A DNA stretch of 64,000 bases from BM520 sp964594665 (lineage in GTDB: Bacteria > Bacteroidota > Bacteroidia > Bacteroidales > BM520). The translations under genes and the position numbers were made by a program. Positions 22,910 through 30,922 of the stretch are shown piece after piece. The notes below the pieces were generated by a model that was given only the letters and a program-made list of their open reading frames with translations, was not told the DNA's origin and did no database searches. Positions within the stretch are counted from its first letter, which is position 1, and each line of letters opens with the position of its first letter. The DNA lies in NCBI GenBank assembly GCA_964594665.1, contig CAZQNY010000003.1:1-64000 (forward strand). Reading direction: 5' to 3'.

Positions 22910-22913
22910 CTCC

Positions 22914-23432
22914 ATGGATAATCATCATTCAAAACATCATCGCTCCGCAGGAAAGCTTATTGGGATTATTTCAAGAGCTTCACAGGTTTATTTTCACGAG
23001 AATTTCAGGCCCTATAATATTGGTCACGGCCAGATAAGAACCCTGTTGTTTATTTCAAAACATGAAGGTTTAACGCAGAATGAGGTAGCCTCACATTTTG
23101 ATATGGATAAATCATCCATCACTTCACAAATAAATATTCTTGAAGAGAATGGATACGTAAAAAGGGAACGATCTGAGAAGGATGGTCGCTATTTTCAGCT
23201 GCATATTACGGATAAGACAAAAGAGATTCTAAAACCCATAAAAGAGATCCATTCCCAATGGACAACTATTCTTTTGGAAGGATTCAGCAATGAAGAGCAG
23301 GAAGAGCTTTTTAACTATCTGGAGCGAATGAAAGATAATGCCATTGGTGAAGTTTCGGATATTAAAGATCTTCGAAAACATCAGGGAGGTGGTATGTGCA
23401 AGCATAAAGAAGGAAAGGGGCAAAATGAGTAA
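22914..23432 (+). CDS. MarR-family transcriptional regulator
   Basis: A 172-residue MarR-type repressor with a winged helix: the helix-turn-helix is LTQNEVASHFDMDKSSITSQ (about 62-81) and the wing carries VKRERSEKDGRYFQLHIT. MarR proteins bind short palindromes as dimers and let go on binding a ligand. Its start codon is preceded by a perfect 30-bp palindrome that overlaps the promoter, so autoregulation is likely. The His-rich start (MDNHHSKHHRS) might bind metal, but this is not tested. The ATG at 22914 is preferred to an upstream GTG at 22899, which lies in the promoter itself. The 3' end overlaps the MATE gene by 8 nt, which suggests coupled translation. Confidence 0.9.
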   Translation: MDNHHSKHHRSAGKLIGIISRASQVYFHENFRPYNIGHGQIRTLLFISKHEGLTQNEVASHFDMDKSSITSQINILEENGYVKRERSEKDGRYFQLHITDKTKEILKPIKEIHSQWTTILLEGFSNEEQEELFNYLERMKDNAIGEVSDIKDLRKHQGGGMCKHKEGKGQNE

Positions 23433-24789
23433 TCGAGTCAAAAGAAATCTTATAGAAGGAGATATCAAAAAACACCTCCTCCATCTCACCTGGCCTATGT
23501 TAATAGGTATGATGGGGATTGTAGTATTTAACCTTGTGGACACCTTTTTCGTAGGGCGTTTGGGTGTACAGCAGCTGGCTGCAATGAGTTTTACGTTCCC
23601 GGTGGTGATGTTTATCAATAGCATATCTCATGGTGTTGGTATTGGTACCAGCTCCCTGATATCGAGAAATATTATTGCCACTGAGCGGGAAAAAGTAAAG
23701 GTTATGGCCGGCAGGGCTTTGCTTTTGGGTGTAACGGTTATTTTGGTATTTGTGGTTATTGGTGAACTAACTATTGAGCCTCTGTTTCGATCCCTCGGAG
23801 CGAATGAAGAGCTTTTGGGATACATCAAAGAATATATGCACATATGGTATTTTGGGGTTCCTTTTGTTGTTATTCCACAGATTGGGAACAATATACTGCG
23901 TGGCTCCGGCGACACCTTCACGCCTGGTATGATCATGCTCAACTCTGCCGTGATGAATGTGATCCTTGACCCGCTGCTGATATTTGGATTGGGCCCTTTG
24001 CCTGCGATGGGATTAAAAGGTGCAGCCCTGGCCACTGTGATATCCCGCGGTATTAGTATGGCCATTATTCTTTATTTATTAATTAAAAAAGAGAAACTTA
24101 TTACCGTTCGTTTTGGCAGGCTGAAAGAGATTTTTGGTACCTGGAAGCAGGTGGTATACATTGCAGGGCCTGCCTCTCTGGCAATGTTAATAACACCCAT
24201 TTCCATAGGTTTTATCACTCGTATTATTTCCGGTTTCGGCAAAGAGGCTGTGGCGGCTTTTGGTGTTGCTTCCCGGGTGGAAATGTTTGCTCTCATGGTT
24301 ATCTCGGCACTGGGCTCCGTGCTAATCATCTTTATGGGTCAAAATATCAGTAAATTGAAGTATGACAGAATCAACGAAGCCTTAAGGCTCTCAACACGGT
24401 TTTCATTGATTTGGGGGGTGGCAGTTTTCGTTCTTCTTTTACTTCTGGGCAGGAGTGTTGCCGGTCTGTTTACAAATGATAGTATAGTAATTGAAATGAC
24501 GCGAAATTATTTTTTAATTATTGGTGCCAGTTACGGCTTTCTGGGTCTTGTAATGCTGAGCACCGCAAGCTTTAATGGTATTAACAAGCCTTATCCATCC
24601 GCATTTTTTTCTATGGTCAGAATGTTGGTTTTATATGTGCCTCTTGCCTGGTTGGGTTCAGGGATCTTTGGTATAAACGGTGTTTTTTACGCCGGTATGA
24701 TTGCCAATGTTTTTGTGGGTGTCAGCGCATTTGCATATTTGAAAAAGGTGTTAACCAGGATGCGGGAGAATCATCAGGCTGCCGGTTAA
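23425..24789 (+). CDS. MATE-family multidrug efflux transporter
   Basis: A 454-residue inner-membrane transporter with about 12 membrane helices in two halves. It starts with MSNRVKRNLIEGDIKKHLL, then TWPMLIGMMGIVVFNLVDTF, and has the family motifs LAAMSFTFPVVMF and PQIGNNILRGSGDTFTPGMI. MATE proteins export cationic drugs or metabolites in exchange for sodium or protons. The start at 23425 is preceded by AAGGAAAGGGG and overlaps the end of marR by 8 nt; longer in-frame extensions run through marR and are shadows. With MarR it forms a typical drug-responsive efflux pair. It ends 5 nt before the convergent CDF gene, with no terminator seen in between. Confidence 0.93.
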   Translation: MSNRVKRNLIEGDIKKHLLHLTWPMLIGMMGIVVFNLVDTFFVGRLGVQQLAAMSFTFPVVMFINSISHGVGIGTSSLISRNIIATEREKVKVMAGRALLLGVTVILVFVVIGELTIEPLFRSLGANEELLGYIKEYMHIWYFGVPFVVIPQIGNNILRGSGDTFTPGMIMLNSAVMNVILDPLLIFGLGPLPAMGLKGAALATVISRGISMAIILYLLIKKEKLITVRFGRLKEIFGTWKQVVYIAGPASLAMLITPISIGFITRIISGFGKEAVAAFGVASRVEMFALMVISALGSVLIIFMGQNISKLKYDRINEALRLSTRFSLIWGVAVFVLLLLLGRSVAGLFTNDSIVIEMTRNYFLIIGASYGFLGLVMLSTASFNGINKPYPSAFFSMVRMLVLYVPLAWLGSGIFGINGVFYAGMIANVFVGVSAFAYLKKVLTRMRENHQAAG

Positions 24790-24794
24790 AACGT

Positions 24795-25685
24795 CTACTG
24801 TGCCTGTGGGCAGGAATCTGTGTTACGGGGCTCCACATGGATGGTCAGAACAACATTGTAATTTAATTTCACGGCTTTTTCAATATTCGATGCCAGCGAG
24901 TGACTTTCGTCAATGGTCATACTTCCCGGAAGGCATATATGTGCAGTCATTTCCTTGTGGTGGCCGTAATCGTGCAGGTGAATATGATGAAGGTTTATTT
25001 TTCGATTACTAACATGGTCAGCCAGATTCTGGATCTCTTTTTTTAGTCTCTCGTCGGGTTTCTGCCCTAAAACCTGGTTTACGGCATCGCGGAGAATCTC
25101 CCAGGCGGCGTAGATAATTAACAGTGCTACCACAATACTCAGCACTCCATCTATCCACCAGAAATATTTTCCCAGCAAGATACCCACAAGTACAATAACC
25201 GATGATAACGCATCGGTACGGTGATGCCAGGCATCGGCTTTTACGGCTGTATTTCCTGTTTTCCGGCCGGCATACAATGCGTATTGGGCCATGGCTTCTT
25301 TGATAAGTATTGATAATATAGTTACTACAATTGCGATAATCCCAAATGTGGCCTCTTTTCCTCCCTGCAGTCGGTCGATGCCTTTAAGCACAAAGTCGAA
25401 GGCGATAACAGCCAGTAGCACACCAATCATAATCGCCGCCACAAGTTCTATGCGCCCATGACCGTAGGGATGATCCCTGTCGGCAGGTTTTTTTGAATAA
25501 TGCGCTGCAAAAAGCACAATGCCGGAGCTTAATGAATCACTCAGCGTGTGCCAGGCATCAGCAATTAATGCCACAGAGCCACTGACTATACCGGCCCAGT
25601 ATTTGAAGCCAAACAAAATGGTGTTGCCTGCAATCGACAGCCATCCCTCGGTAACTGCGTAATCACGGGGTTTTGATGTTTTCAT
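24795..25685 (-). CDS. Cation diffusion facilitator (CDF) metal exporter
   Basis: A 296-residue inner-membrane exporter for divalent cations such as zinc, iron or manganese. It has six membrane helices within about 10-210 and the paired metal-site motifs DAWHTLSD (helix 2) and DAWHHRTD (helix 5), the H/D pattern of zinc-type CDF proteins. The C-terminal cytoplasmic domain (about 215-296) has a His-rich stretch, NLHHIHLHDYGHHKEM, that fits metal sensing. It is a single-gene unit convergent with the MATE gene; I do not see a clear TAnnTTTG promoter upstream or a metal-responsive operator. Confidence 0.92.
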   Translation of the reverse strand: MKTSKPRDYAVTEGWLSIAGNTILFGFKYWAGIVSGSVALIADAWHTLSDSLSSGIVLFAAHYSKKPADRDHPYGHGRIELVAAIMIGVLLAVIAFDFVLKGIDRLQGGKEATFGIIAIVVTILSILIKEAMAQYALYAGRKTGNTAVKADAWHHRTDALSSVIVLVGILLGKYFWWIDGVLSIVVALLIIYAAWEILRDAVNQVLGQKPDERLKKEIQNLADHVSNRKINLHHIHLHDYGHHKEMTAHICLPGSMTIDESHSLASNIEKAVKLNYNVVLTIHVEPRNTDSCPQAQ

Positions 25686-25852
25686 GTTGCAATATTGTAT
25701 TTTTTATTACAAAAGGCGCGCGGCCCAGGCAGTTTCTAAATGCTTTTGTTTTCTTTCAACGCATATTAATATTAAAAGTTTATGTATTTTTAATTAAATT
25801 CTTATATGCAACTTTGCTTTATGTATTGTGTCTTCATTAAAACAGTAAAATA

Positions 25853-27811
25853 ATGAGAAATCTAACCATTCTTTTCTTTTGCCTTCTATTTTTTTATCCT
25901 GTATTTGCTCAGCATGAAGAAGTTGCGGGTGAATTTTTAATTCAGTTAAAATCAGGAGAGAAAACCGATCCGGAGAAAATTTTTCACCGGATTGAAATGG
26001 TGGGTGCAGATGCGGATATTCGAATAATACGTTGTATATCATCCCAGTTTAATGTTTATCTGGGTGTTTTTGATGAAACCGGGATTACCGCTACCGGAGT
26101 AAAGAGCCTGTTAAAAACCGTTCCGGGAATACGATATGTGCAGGCAAATCACAGGCTTTCGCTACGTGAGACCTTTCCTGATGATCTCTATTTCCCCGAT
26201 CAATGGAATTTGAATAACACGGGTCAGACAGGAGGTGTTGAAGATGCGGATATTGATGCTCCCGAGGCCTGGGATTTCGCCAAGGGCAATCTGACTGTTT
26301 TTGGTGATACTATTGTGATGGCAATTATCGATGATGGTTTTTATCTTAATCATGATGACTTGAATTTTTTTAAGAATTATCATGAAATTCCTGGTAATGG
26401 GATGGATGATGATGGTAATGGATTTATTGATGACTATGACGGTTGGAATGCCTATGATCATAACGGGAATATTCGCATTAGAGATCATGGAACGCATGTT
26501 TCTGGCATTGCCGGTGCTGTGGCAGATAATGAAATTGGTGTCAGTGGTGTTACCTGGGGTGGAAAAATACTTCCTGTTAGTGGTACCGAAGAGGTAGAGG
26601 CAACCCTTGTAGAGTGCTATGACTACGTGCTCATCATGCGAAAGCTTTACGAACAGACAAATGGAGAAAAAGGCGCTTTCGTTGTTTCGACAAATCTTTC
26701 CTGGGGTGTTAATAATGGAGATCCGGATGATTTTCCCATTTGGTGTGCCATATACGACTCGCTGGGTGCGTATGGAATTCTTAGCGCAGGGGCAACAGCA
26801 AATGCCAACTACAATATCGATGAGGTACTTGATATGCCAACAGCCTGTGATTCGCCATTTTTAATTACTGTTACCAATACCACCGACGACGACGAGAAGC
26901 ATGTTTCTGCTGGTTATGGTGCCACAACCATTGATCTGGGTGCCCCCGGAACGGCAATTTATAACACACGACAAGGCAACACCTATGGTTTCAAATCAGG
27001 TACTTCCATGTCGACACCACATATTACTGCCGCAGTGGCTGTATTGTTCTCAGCCGCTGATGAGGCGCTTATGAACAGGTATAAAAATGATCCGGCGACC
27101 ATTTCGCTGTTGTTTAAGGATGCCATACTTTCAACTACCGATACGGTGGAAACGCTGTTGGGTAGCTCAGTCTCCGGAGGCCGCCTGAACCTCGCCAATG
27201 CGGTGCAGTATATCCTTTCTCCACCACAGCCGGCAGCAATCTCTTTTGCCTCCGACAGCCTTCTGCTAACCCTTCATCAGGGTGAGTTAGCCGATACTGC
27301 AATTGTTATTTCCAATGCGTCGGATTTTCCGGCTCCCGTAATTGTATCAGCCTCTGATGCCACTCCCTGGATGAGGTTTTCTGATTTTTCTGATACCATT
27401 CCTGCAACTTCACAACTATCTGTTAATGTTGGGTTTAATGCCGATGGATTACCTCCCGGGGACTATTATAATACCATAGCTGTTCAGACTTCAGGATACG
27501 TTTACTCCCTTCCGCTCAGAATGCATGTTATTGGAAACGTTGGTATCGAAGAAAAAGCTGTTTTCAAGGTAAAGGTTTATAGTAATCCTGTGTTAAGCAA
27601 TATTATCTCTTTTGCTTTTGAAGGTGAACAGGGTCAGGCTTTCGCATTTGAACTCTACGATATTGATGGGTTCTGTTATGCATCTGAAAATTTAATTCCC
27701 GCCTATTCCCGCGTAGTCAGAAAGATTACTGTGCCACATAGCGGACTGTATGTTTTACATGTTTATAGTTCTGAGGGTATTTCGGAAACAAAAAAAATCA
27801 TTGTACGCTGA
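25853..27811 (+). CDS. Secreted subtilisin-like (S8) serine protease with T9SS tail
   Basis: A 652-residue exported protease. The signal peptide is MRNLTILFFCLLFFYPVFAQ. A propeptide-like region (about 22-105) precedes the S8 domain, with D160 (AIIDDGF), H212 (DHGTHVSG) and S385 (SGTSMSTP) as the catalytic triad. A short calcium-type loop, GMDDDGNGFIDDYDG, lies between D and H. After the catalytic domain there is a beta-sandwich (about 455-560) and a terminal segment (about 570-652) resembling a type IX secretion sorting domain (FKVKVYSNPV, LYVLHVYSSEGISETKKIIV). It should be surface-exposed or released and degrade proteins. It is followed by the 45-nt two-hairpin element. Confidence 0.9.
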   Translation: MRNLTILFFCLLFFYPVFAQHEEVAGEFLIQLKSGEKTDPEKIFHRIEMVGADADIRIIRCISSQFNVYLGVFDETGITATGVKSLLKTVPGIRYVQANHRLSLRETFPDDLYFPDQWNLNNTGQTGGVEDADIDAPEAWDFAKGNLTVFGDTIVMAIIDDGFYLNHDDLNFFKNYHEIPGNGMDDDGNGFIDDYDGWNAYDHNGNIRIRDHGTHVSGIAGAVADNEIGVSGVTWGGKILPVSGTEEVEATLVECYDYVLIMRKLYEQTNGEKGAFVVSTNLSWGVNNGDPDDFPIWCAIYDSLGAYGILSAGATANANYNIDEVLDMPTACDSPFLITVTNTTDDDEKHVSAGYGATTIDLGAPGTAIYNTRQGNTYGFKSGTSMSTPHITAAVAVLFSAADEALMNRYKNDPATISLLFKDAILSTTDTVETLLGSSVSGGRLNLANAVQYILSPPQPAAISFASDSLLLTLHQGELADTAIVISNASDFPAPVIVSASDATPWMRFSDFSDTIPATSQLSVNVGFNADGLPPGDYYNTIAVQTSGYVYSLPLRMHVIGNVGIEEKAVFKVKVYSNPVLSNIISFAFEGEQGQAFAFELYDIDGFCYASENLIPAYSRVVRKITVPHSGLYVLHVYSSEGISETKKIIVR

Positions 27812-27874
27812 TTCTTTAATATATTATAAATCAGGTACATATATTTCATTTCTTTCACTTTTCATTAAAAATTT

Positions 27875-27919
27875 CATTTTGGGAGGGTAACGTTTTACCC
27901 TTTTTGGTATTAAGAACCA
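27875..27919 (+). repeat. 45-nt two-hairpin element, copy 1
   Basis: This stretch is 41/45 identical to the minus strand of 57792-57748. It contains AGGGTAA-CGTT-TTACCCT (27884-27901) and TGGT-N7-ACCA. In this copy a further direct repeat, GGTATTAAGAACC (27906-27918) and GGTGTTAAGAACC (27935-27947), and a 10-bp inverted repeat CCTTTTTGGT/ACCAAAAAGG (27899-27908, 27945-27954) extend the structure. The gene at 28006 starts about 87 nt downstream. Confidence 0.75.
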
Positions 27920-28005
27920 CAACGCCAGGGCGCCGGTGTTAAGAACCAAAAAGGAGGAGGCTGAAAATCCTGAAAAGAGTAGGCTTGATATTAAGTGTTG
28001 GAGAT

Positions 28006-28500
28006 ATGAAAAAGATTTTATCAGTTTTAATGTTAACCGTAATGGTTATTGGAAGTGCAAGTGCTGGCGTACAGCAAAACCCCTTTGAGCAGGATGAACA
28101 GATTCCCTGGCCACGTTTTCGGCTCAACTGGCATATTTCTGTTATGATTAATATGCACAGTTACCTGCTGGATTGTGAAGATGGCGAAGGGTTTTGTTTC
28201 CTGTTAGGTTTCCATCGTCGCGATAATAGTGCCGGTGAATCCATGCCAGGCCTTATAGGACCTACAAACGATGGCCGTTTCCTGGCGGTAAAGATTGATT
28301 ATGATGCTGTTGAACTATATGAAGAAGGAAAATATATCAACAGGTTTAAAAACAAGCGATCAATCTATATGCCTGAAGATGTGTACTTCCCGGATGAGGT
28401 TTGGAAAAAAATGGGCATGGAACCTATTGTCTTTAAGGCAGGTACCTATAACCTGACTAACCAGGACGGGTCGTATTATATTATGTTTCCGTTGCAATAG
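28006..28500 (+). CDS. Secreted protein of unknown function
   Basis: A 164-residue exported protein I do not recognise. The signal peptide MKKILSVLMLTVMVIGSASA is followed by a mature chain of about 144 residues with two close cysteines (DCEDGEGFC) that could form a disulfide. The remainder is soluble-looking and rich in Asp, Tyr and Gly, with no known motif. The start at 28006 is chosen since the signal peptide starts there. It lies about 87 nt downstream of a conserved two-hairpin element that also precedes the anti-sigma-like gene near 57.6 kb, so the two may share a regulatory step. A lipoprotein gene follows after 64 nt. Confidence 0.65.
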   Translation: MKKILSVLMLTVMVIGSASAGVQQNPFEQDEQIPWPRFRLNWHISVMINMHSYLLDCEDGEGFCFLLGFHRRDNSAGESMPGLIGPTNDGRFLAVKIDYDAVELYEEGKYINRFKNKRSIYMPEDVYFPDEVWKKMGMEPIVFKAGTYNLTNQDGSYYIMFPLQ

Positions 28501-28564
28501 TTTGAATTCTTCATGGGTAGGGGCGTGGGCTCCTGCCCTTTATATATCTAAAAAATTATTGGCT

Positions 28565-29197
28565 ATGAAAAAAACAGCTTTTCTTTTATGCTTTGCAATG
28601 CTTTTTATTGCTACCTCCTGTAATCAGGTTTTGTCGGTTTTTGTTTTAACAACAGGTGTTTTGAGACCTAAATACCAGACAACAGAGAAGAGTATCCAAT
28701 GGCTTGAAAAGAAAACCGGTTATCATCCGGAATTTTTTGCAATTCCAAAAGATAAAGACACCTGGGAGATGATGCATGACAATAAGATGTATCCTGTCAC
28801 AAGGCAGTTTAACAGGTTTGGACAGGAAATCAGCTACGATAGTGTGAAAATCTGTATGGGTAAGGCTATGAATTTTGGCGCTCAACTGGGGAAAGAAGAT
28901 TTACCTGTGGTGTACCTCCCAAAAGAAGATATTGACGATTTGCGGGGAAATTTGAAATTTGTTCCGGAGATGGTTTTTGATCCCGTGGAATTGGGTGCAG
29001 AATACGATTATGCTTTGTTTGTTTTTTTCTATAGTGGCCTCATAAAACCTCAGATACAGGATATCAGGAGAGTTATCGATTCCACTGCTGCCAATCCCTA
29101 CTCGAAAGTGGCAATTATTCCGGTGTGTGTTGATGGTGATAAAAGCCTTTTCAAAAATCGAAAGGAGTTCCGGAGGTGCTTTTTTACTATAGAATAA
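28565..29197 (+). CDS. Lipoprotein of unknown function
   Basis: A 210-residue lipoprotein. The signal sequence MKKTAFLLCFAMLFIATS ends at a lipobox cysteine (ATSC), which would be acylated and anchor the protein to a membrane. The mature region has no family I recognise; it is mixed alpha/beta by eye with YDSVKICMGKAMNFG and VIDSTAANPYSKVAIIPVCV segments. The start at 28565 is used; an upstream in-frame ATG at 28512 adds a stretch that precedes the signal. It follows the unknown secreted protein and precedes the DUF3078-like gene, in the same direction. Confidence 0.65.
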   Translation: MKKTAFLLCFAMLFIATSCNQVLSVFVLTTGVLRPKYQTTEKSIQWLEKKTGYHPEFFAIPKDKDTWEMMHDNKMYPVTRQFNRFGQEISYDSVKICMGKAMNFGAQLGKEDLPVVYLPKEDIDDLRGNLKFVPEMVFDPVELGAEYDYALFVFFYSGLIKPQIQDIRRVIDSTAANPYSKVAIIPVCVDGDKSLFKNRKEFRRCFFTIE

Positions 29198-29198
29198 A

Positions 29199-29339
29199 AT
29201 GAATAGAATGTATATTTTGTGTGGAGGGTTGATATGTGGTGTTGGCTGCCGGTGGGCATTATTGTTTTGTGTTTTTATTCTATTTCGGCGGTTGATTACA
29301 ATATTCTACCTGTTAGGATTTGCTTCTATGCAAGCATAA
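29199..29339 (+). pseudogene. Signal-peptide-like frame out of phase with DUF3078 gene
   Basis: A 46-codon frame that begins ATGAATAGAATG and encodes a hydrophobic stretch ending in LLGFASMQA before a stop at 29337-29339. It looks like the signal peptide of the following outer-membrane protein, yet it is in another reading frame. Either the gene has a frameshift near 29300-29340 or the frame is chance. Confidence 0.3.
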
Positions 29340-30193
29340 ACCATACACTGCTCTATCCTTTTGCTGCAGAAAGTGATGGGAAAATTGTTAGCAATGACAA
29401 TTGTAGCTATGACTGGAATATTACGGTAGGAGGAACGCATCTTGAAAACTGGAAGAGCAACCCTTCCCTCGCCAACAGTTTACTTTTATCAGGTGATCTT
29501 TATGTGACGAAAAATCACAGCTACAGGAATGTGAAAATTTCACATAAGCTAGGATATGAAACAGGGGCAATGCTTCAAGGTAACTGGGAGGTGCAGAAAG
29601 TCAGTGATTTATTTACTTTTAATTTTTTATTAAAAACTGATGAAAACCCTTTTGCTTTATCCTTTTCTTCCGATTTTCGAACGCAGTTTTTTCCGGGTTA
29701 CAGTACAACATCAATTGAGAAGCCACAAAAAACCACAACCTTTCTATCGCCGGCGACATTGCTTTTGAGTTATGGCTATTCGCGCGACTTTGGCCCAGAG
29801 CTGAACGGTTCTATGCTTATGGGTATTTGTAGTGGGAAAGCAGCTGTTTTTATGAATCAGACGCTTTATGACTTTACTTCAGGGAAAGCATTATTCGGTG
29901 TTGCAAAGGGGGAATATGTTTCAACCTCTTATGGCGTGAATTTTAAGTGTGGTTTTGATAAGCAGTTTCGAAATAATCTGCGCTGGCAAAATGCTACCGT
30001 GTTTTTTATTAAAGAACCTTATGAATACCATAGAGATATTTGGCAATACACGGATTTTGAGTTGCATAATACACTTTTTATTAATGCCGGCAAGAAAATA
30101 CGAACCAAGGTTGAGAGTGTTGTTATTTATAATCCTGTCATTGATAAATCATTACAATTCCGACATGCAGTTACTATTGGCTTTGGACACTAA
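29234..30193 (+). CDS. DUF3078-like outer-membrane protein
   Basis: About 319 residues resembling DUF3078, a Bacteroidota outer-membrane beta-barrel family. The matching landmarks are a W-x-GG-like opening (DWNITVGGTHLENWKSN), then FSSDFRTQFFPGYSTTS, TFLSPATLLLSYGYSRDFG and a terminal amphipathic strand RHAVTIGFGH. The N-terminus is unusual: from this start the first 20 residues are hydrophobic but end poorly as a signal peptide, while a better signal peptide is coded in another frame (29199-29339). The barrel reading frame itself runs open to the end. Its stop directly touches the stop of the convergent response-regulator gene (30194). Function unknown. Confidence 0.6.
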   Translation: MWCWLPVGIIVLCFYSISAVDYNILPVRICFYASINHTLLYPFAAESDGKIVSNDNCSYDWNITVGGTHLENWKSNPSLANSLLLSGDLYVTKNHSYRNVKISHKLGYETGAMLQGNWEVQKVSDLFTFNFLLKTDENPFALSFSSDFRTQFFPGYSTTSIEKPQKTTTFLSPATLLLSYGYSRDFGPELNGSMLMGICSGKAAVFMNQTLYDFTSGKALFGVAKGEYVSTSYGVNFKCGFDKQFRNNLRWQNATVFFIKEPYEYHRDIWQYTDFELHNTLFINAGKKIRTKVESVVIYNPVIDKSLQFRHAVTIGFGH

Positions 30194-30922
30194 TTATTCT
30201 TTCTTTATTATATATCCAAAAGATGTATTGCTGTTTGTTTTGCTTATAAATCCCTTTTCTTTTAACACTATTTCAGGATTATTTTCCAGCGTGTATTCAA
30301 GAATGTAGTTTTGTGGTCCCTGTTTGATGCGTTCAATAATGTTTTTTCGCTTTGACCTGTTTTGTGATGAAACCTGCCGCTGATATTGGTCTGAAAAGAT
30401 ATCATTGTCTTTAATGGGAATGCCAAGGCAACTTTCAATGGATCCACATGTTACGAGCATGTCATTTTTATGGTTATATCTCCAGTAAAGTATTTTAAGG
30501 TCTCTTAATATTTCATTAAAGAACGTCATTTCTTTATGAAAGGTAATGAGCTCCAGTTGGGCTCTGAGTCTGTTTTTTACCTCAATAAGTTCCAGTGGTT
30601 TGGTAATATAATCTACAGCACCCATTTCGTATCCTTTTGCCCGGTCTTCATAGTTTGATTTGCCGGTTACAAAAATCACGGGAATAGCCGCTGTGATGGG
30701 ATCTTCTTTAAGATTTTGCAATACATCAAAGCCATCCATTCCGGGCATGGCAATATCAAGCAATATGCAATCAGGTTGTTTTTCTTTGGCAACCTTTATT
30801 GCAGTAGTGCCGTTAATAGCAACAAAGATATTGTAGTCTGCTGATAAAGAATGAAAAAGAAGGTCGATGTTGCTGTTGTTGTCATCTACGATAAGCAGGT
30901 TGTATTGTTTATTTTGTTTCAT
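30194..30922 (-). CDS. Response regulator with receiver domain and PAS-like C-terminus
   Basis: A 242-residue signalling protein. Residues about 8-125 form a CheY-like receiver (LLIVDDNNSN, phospho-Asp in LLDIAMPGMDG near residue 57, and a conserved lysine in YITKPLE near 108). The rest (130-242) is not DNA-binding; it resembles a small PAS/GAF-like sensor (LKILYWRYNHKNDML). So it is more probably a phosphorelay or adaptor protein than a transcription factor. It overlaps the 3' end of the large hybrid kinase gene by 14 nt and must be co-expressed with it. Confidence 0.88.
   Translation of the reverse strand: MKQNKQYNLLIVDDNNSNIDLLFHSLSADYNIFVAINGTTAIKVAKEKQPDCILLDIAMPGMDGFDVLQNLKEDPITAAIPVIFVTGKSNYEDRAKGYEMGAVDYITKPLELIEVKNRLRAQLELITFHKEMTFFNEILRDLKILYWRYNHKNDMLVTCGSIESCLGIPIKDNDIFSDQYQRQVSSQNRSKRKNIIERIKQGPQNYILEYTLENNPEIVLKEKGFISKTNSNTSFGYIIKKE

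Noticed and set aside
27951..27960. AAGGAGGAGG as a ribosome binding site
   Set aside because: The nearest ATG is about 46 nt away and Bacteroidota rarely use such sites; it is more likely part of the hairpin element.
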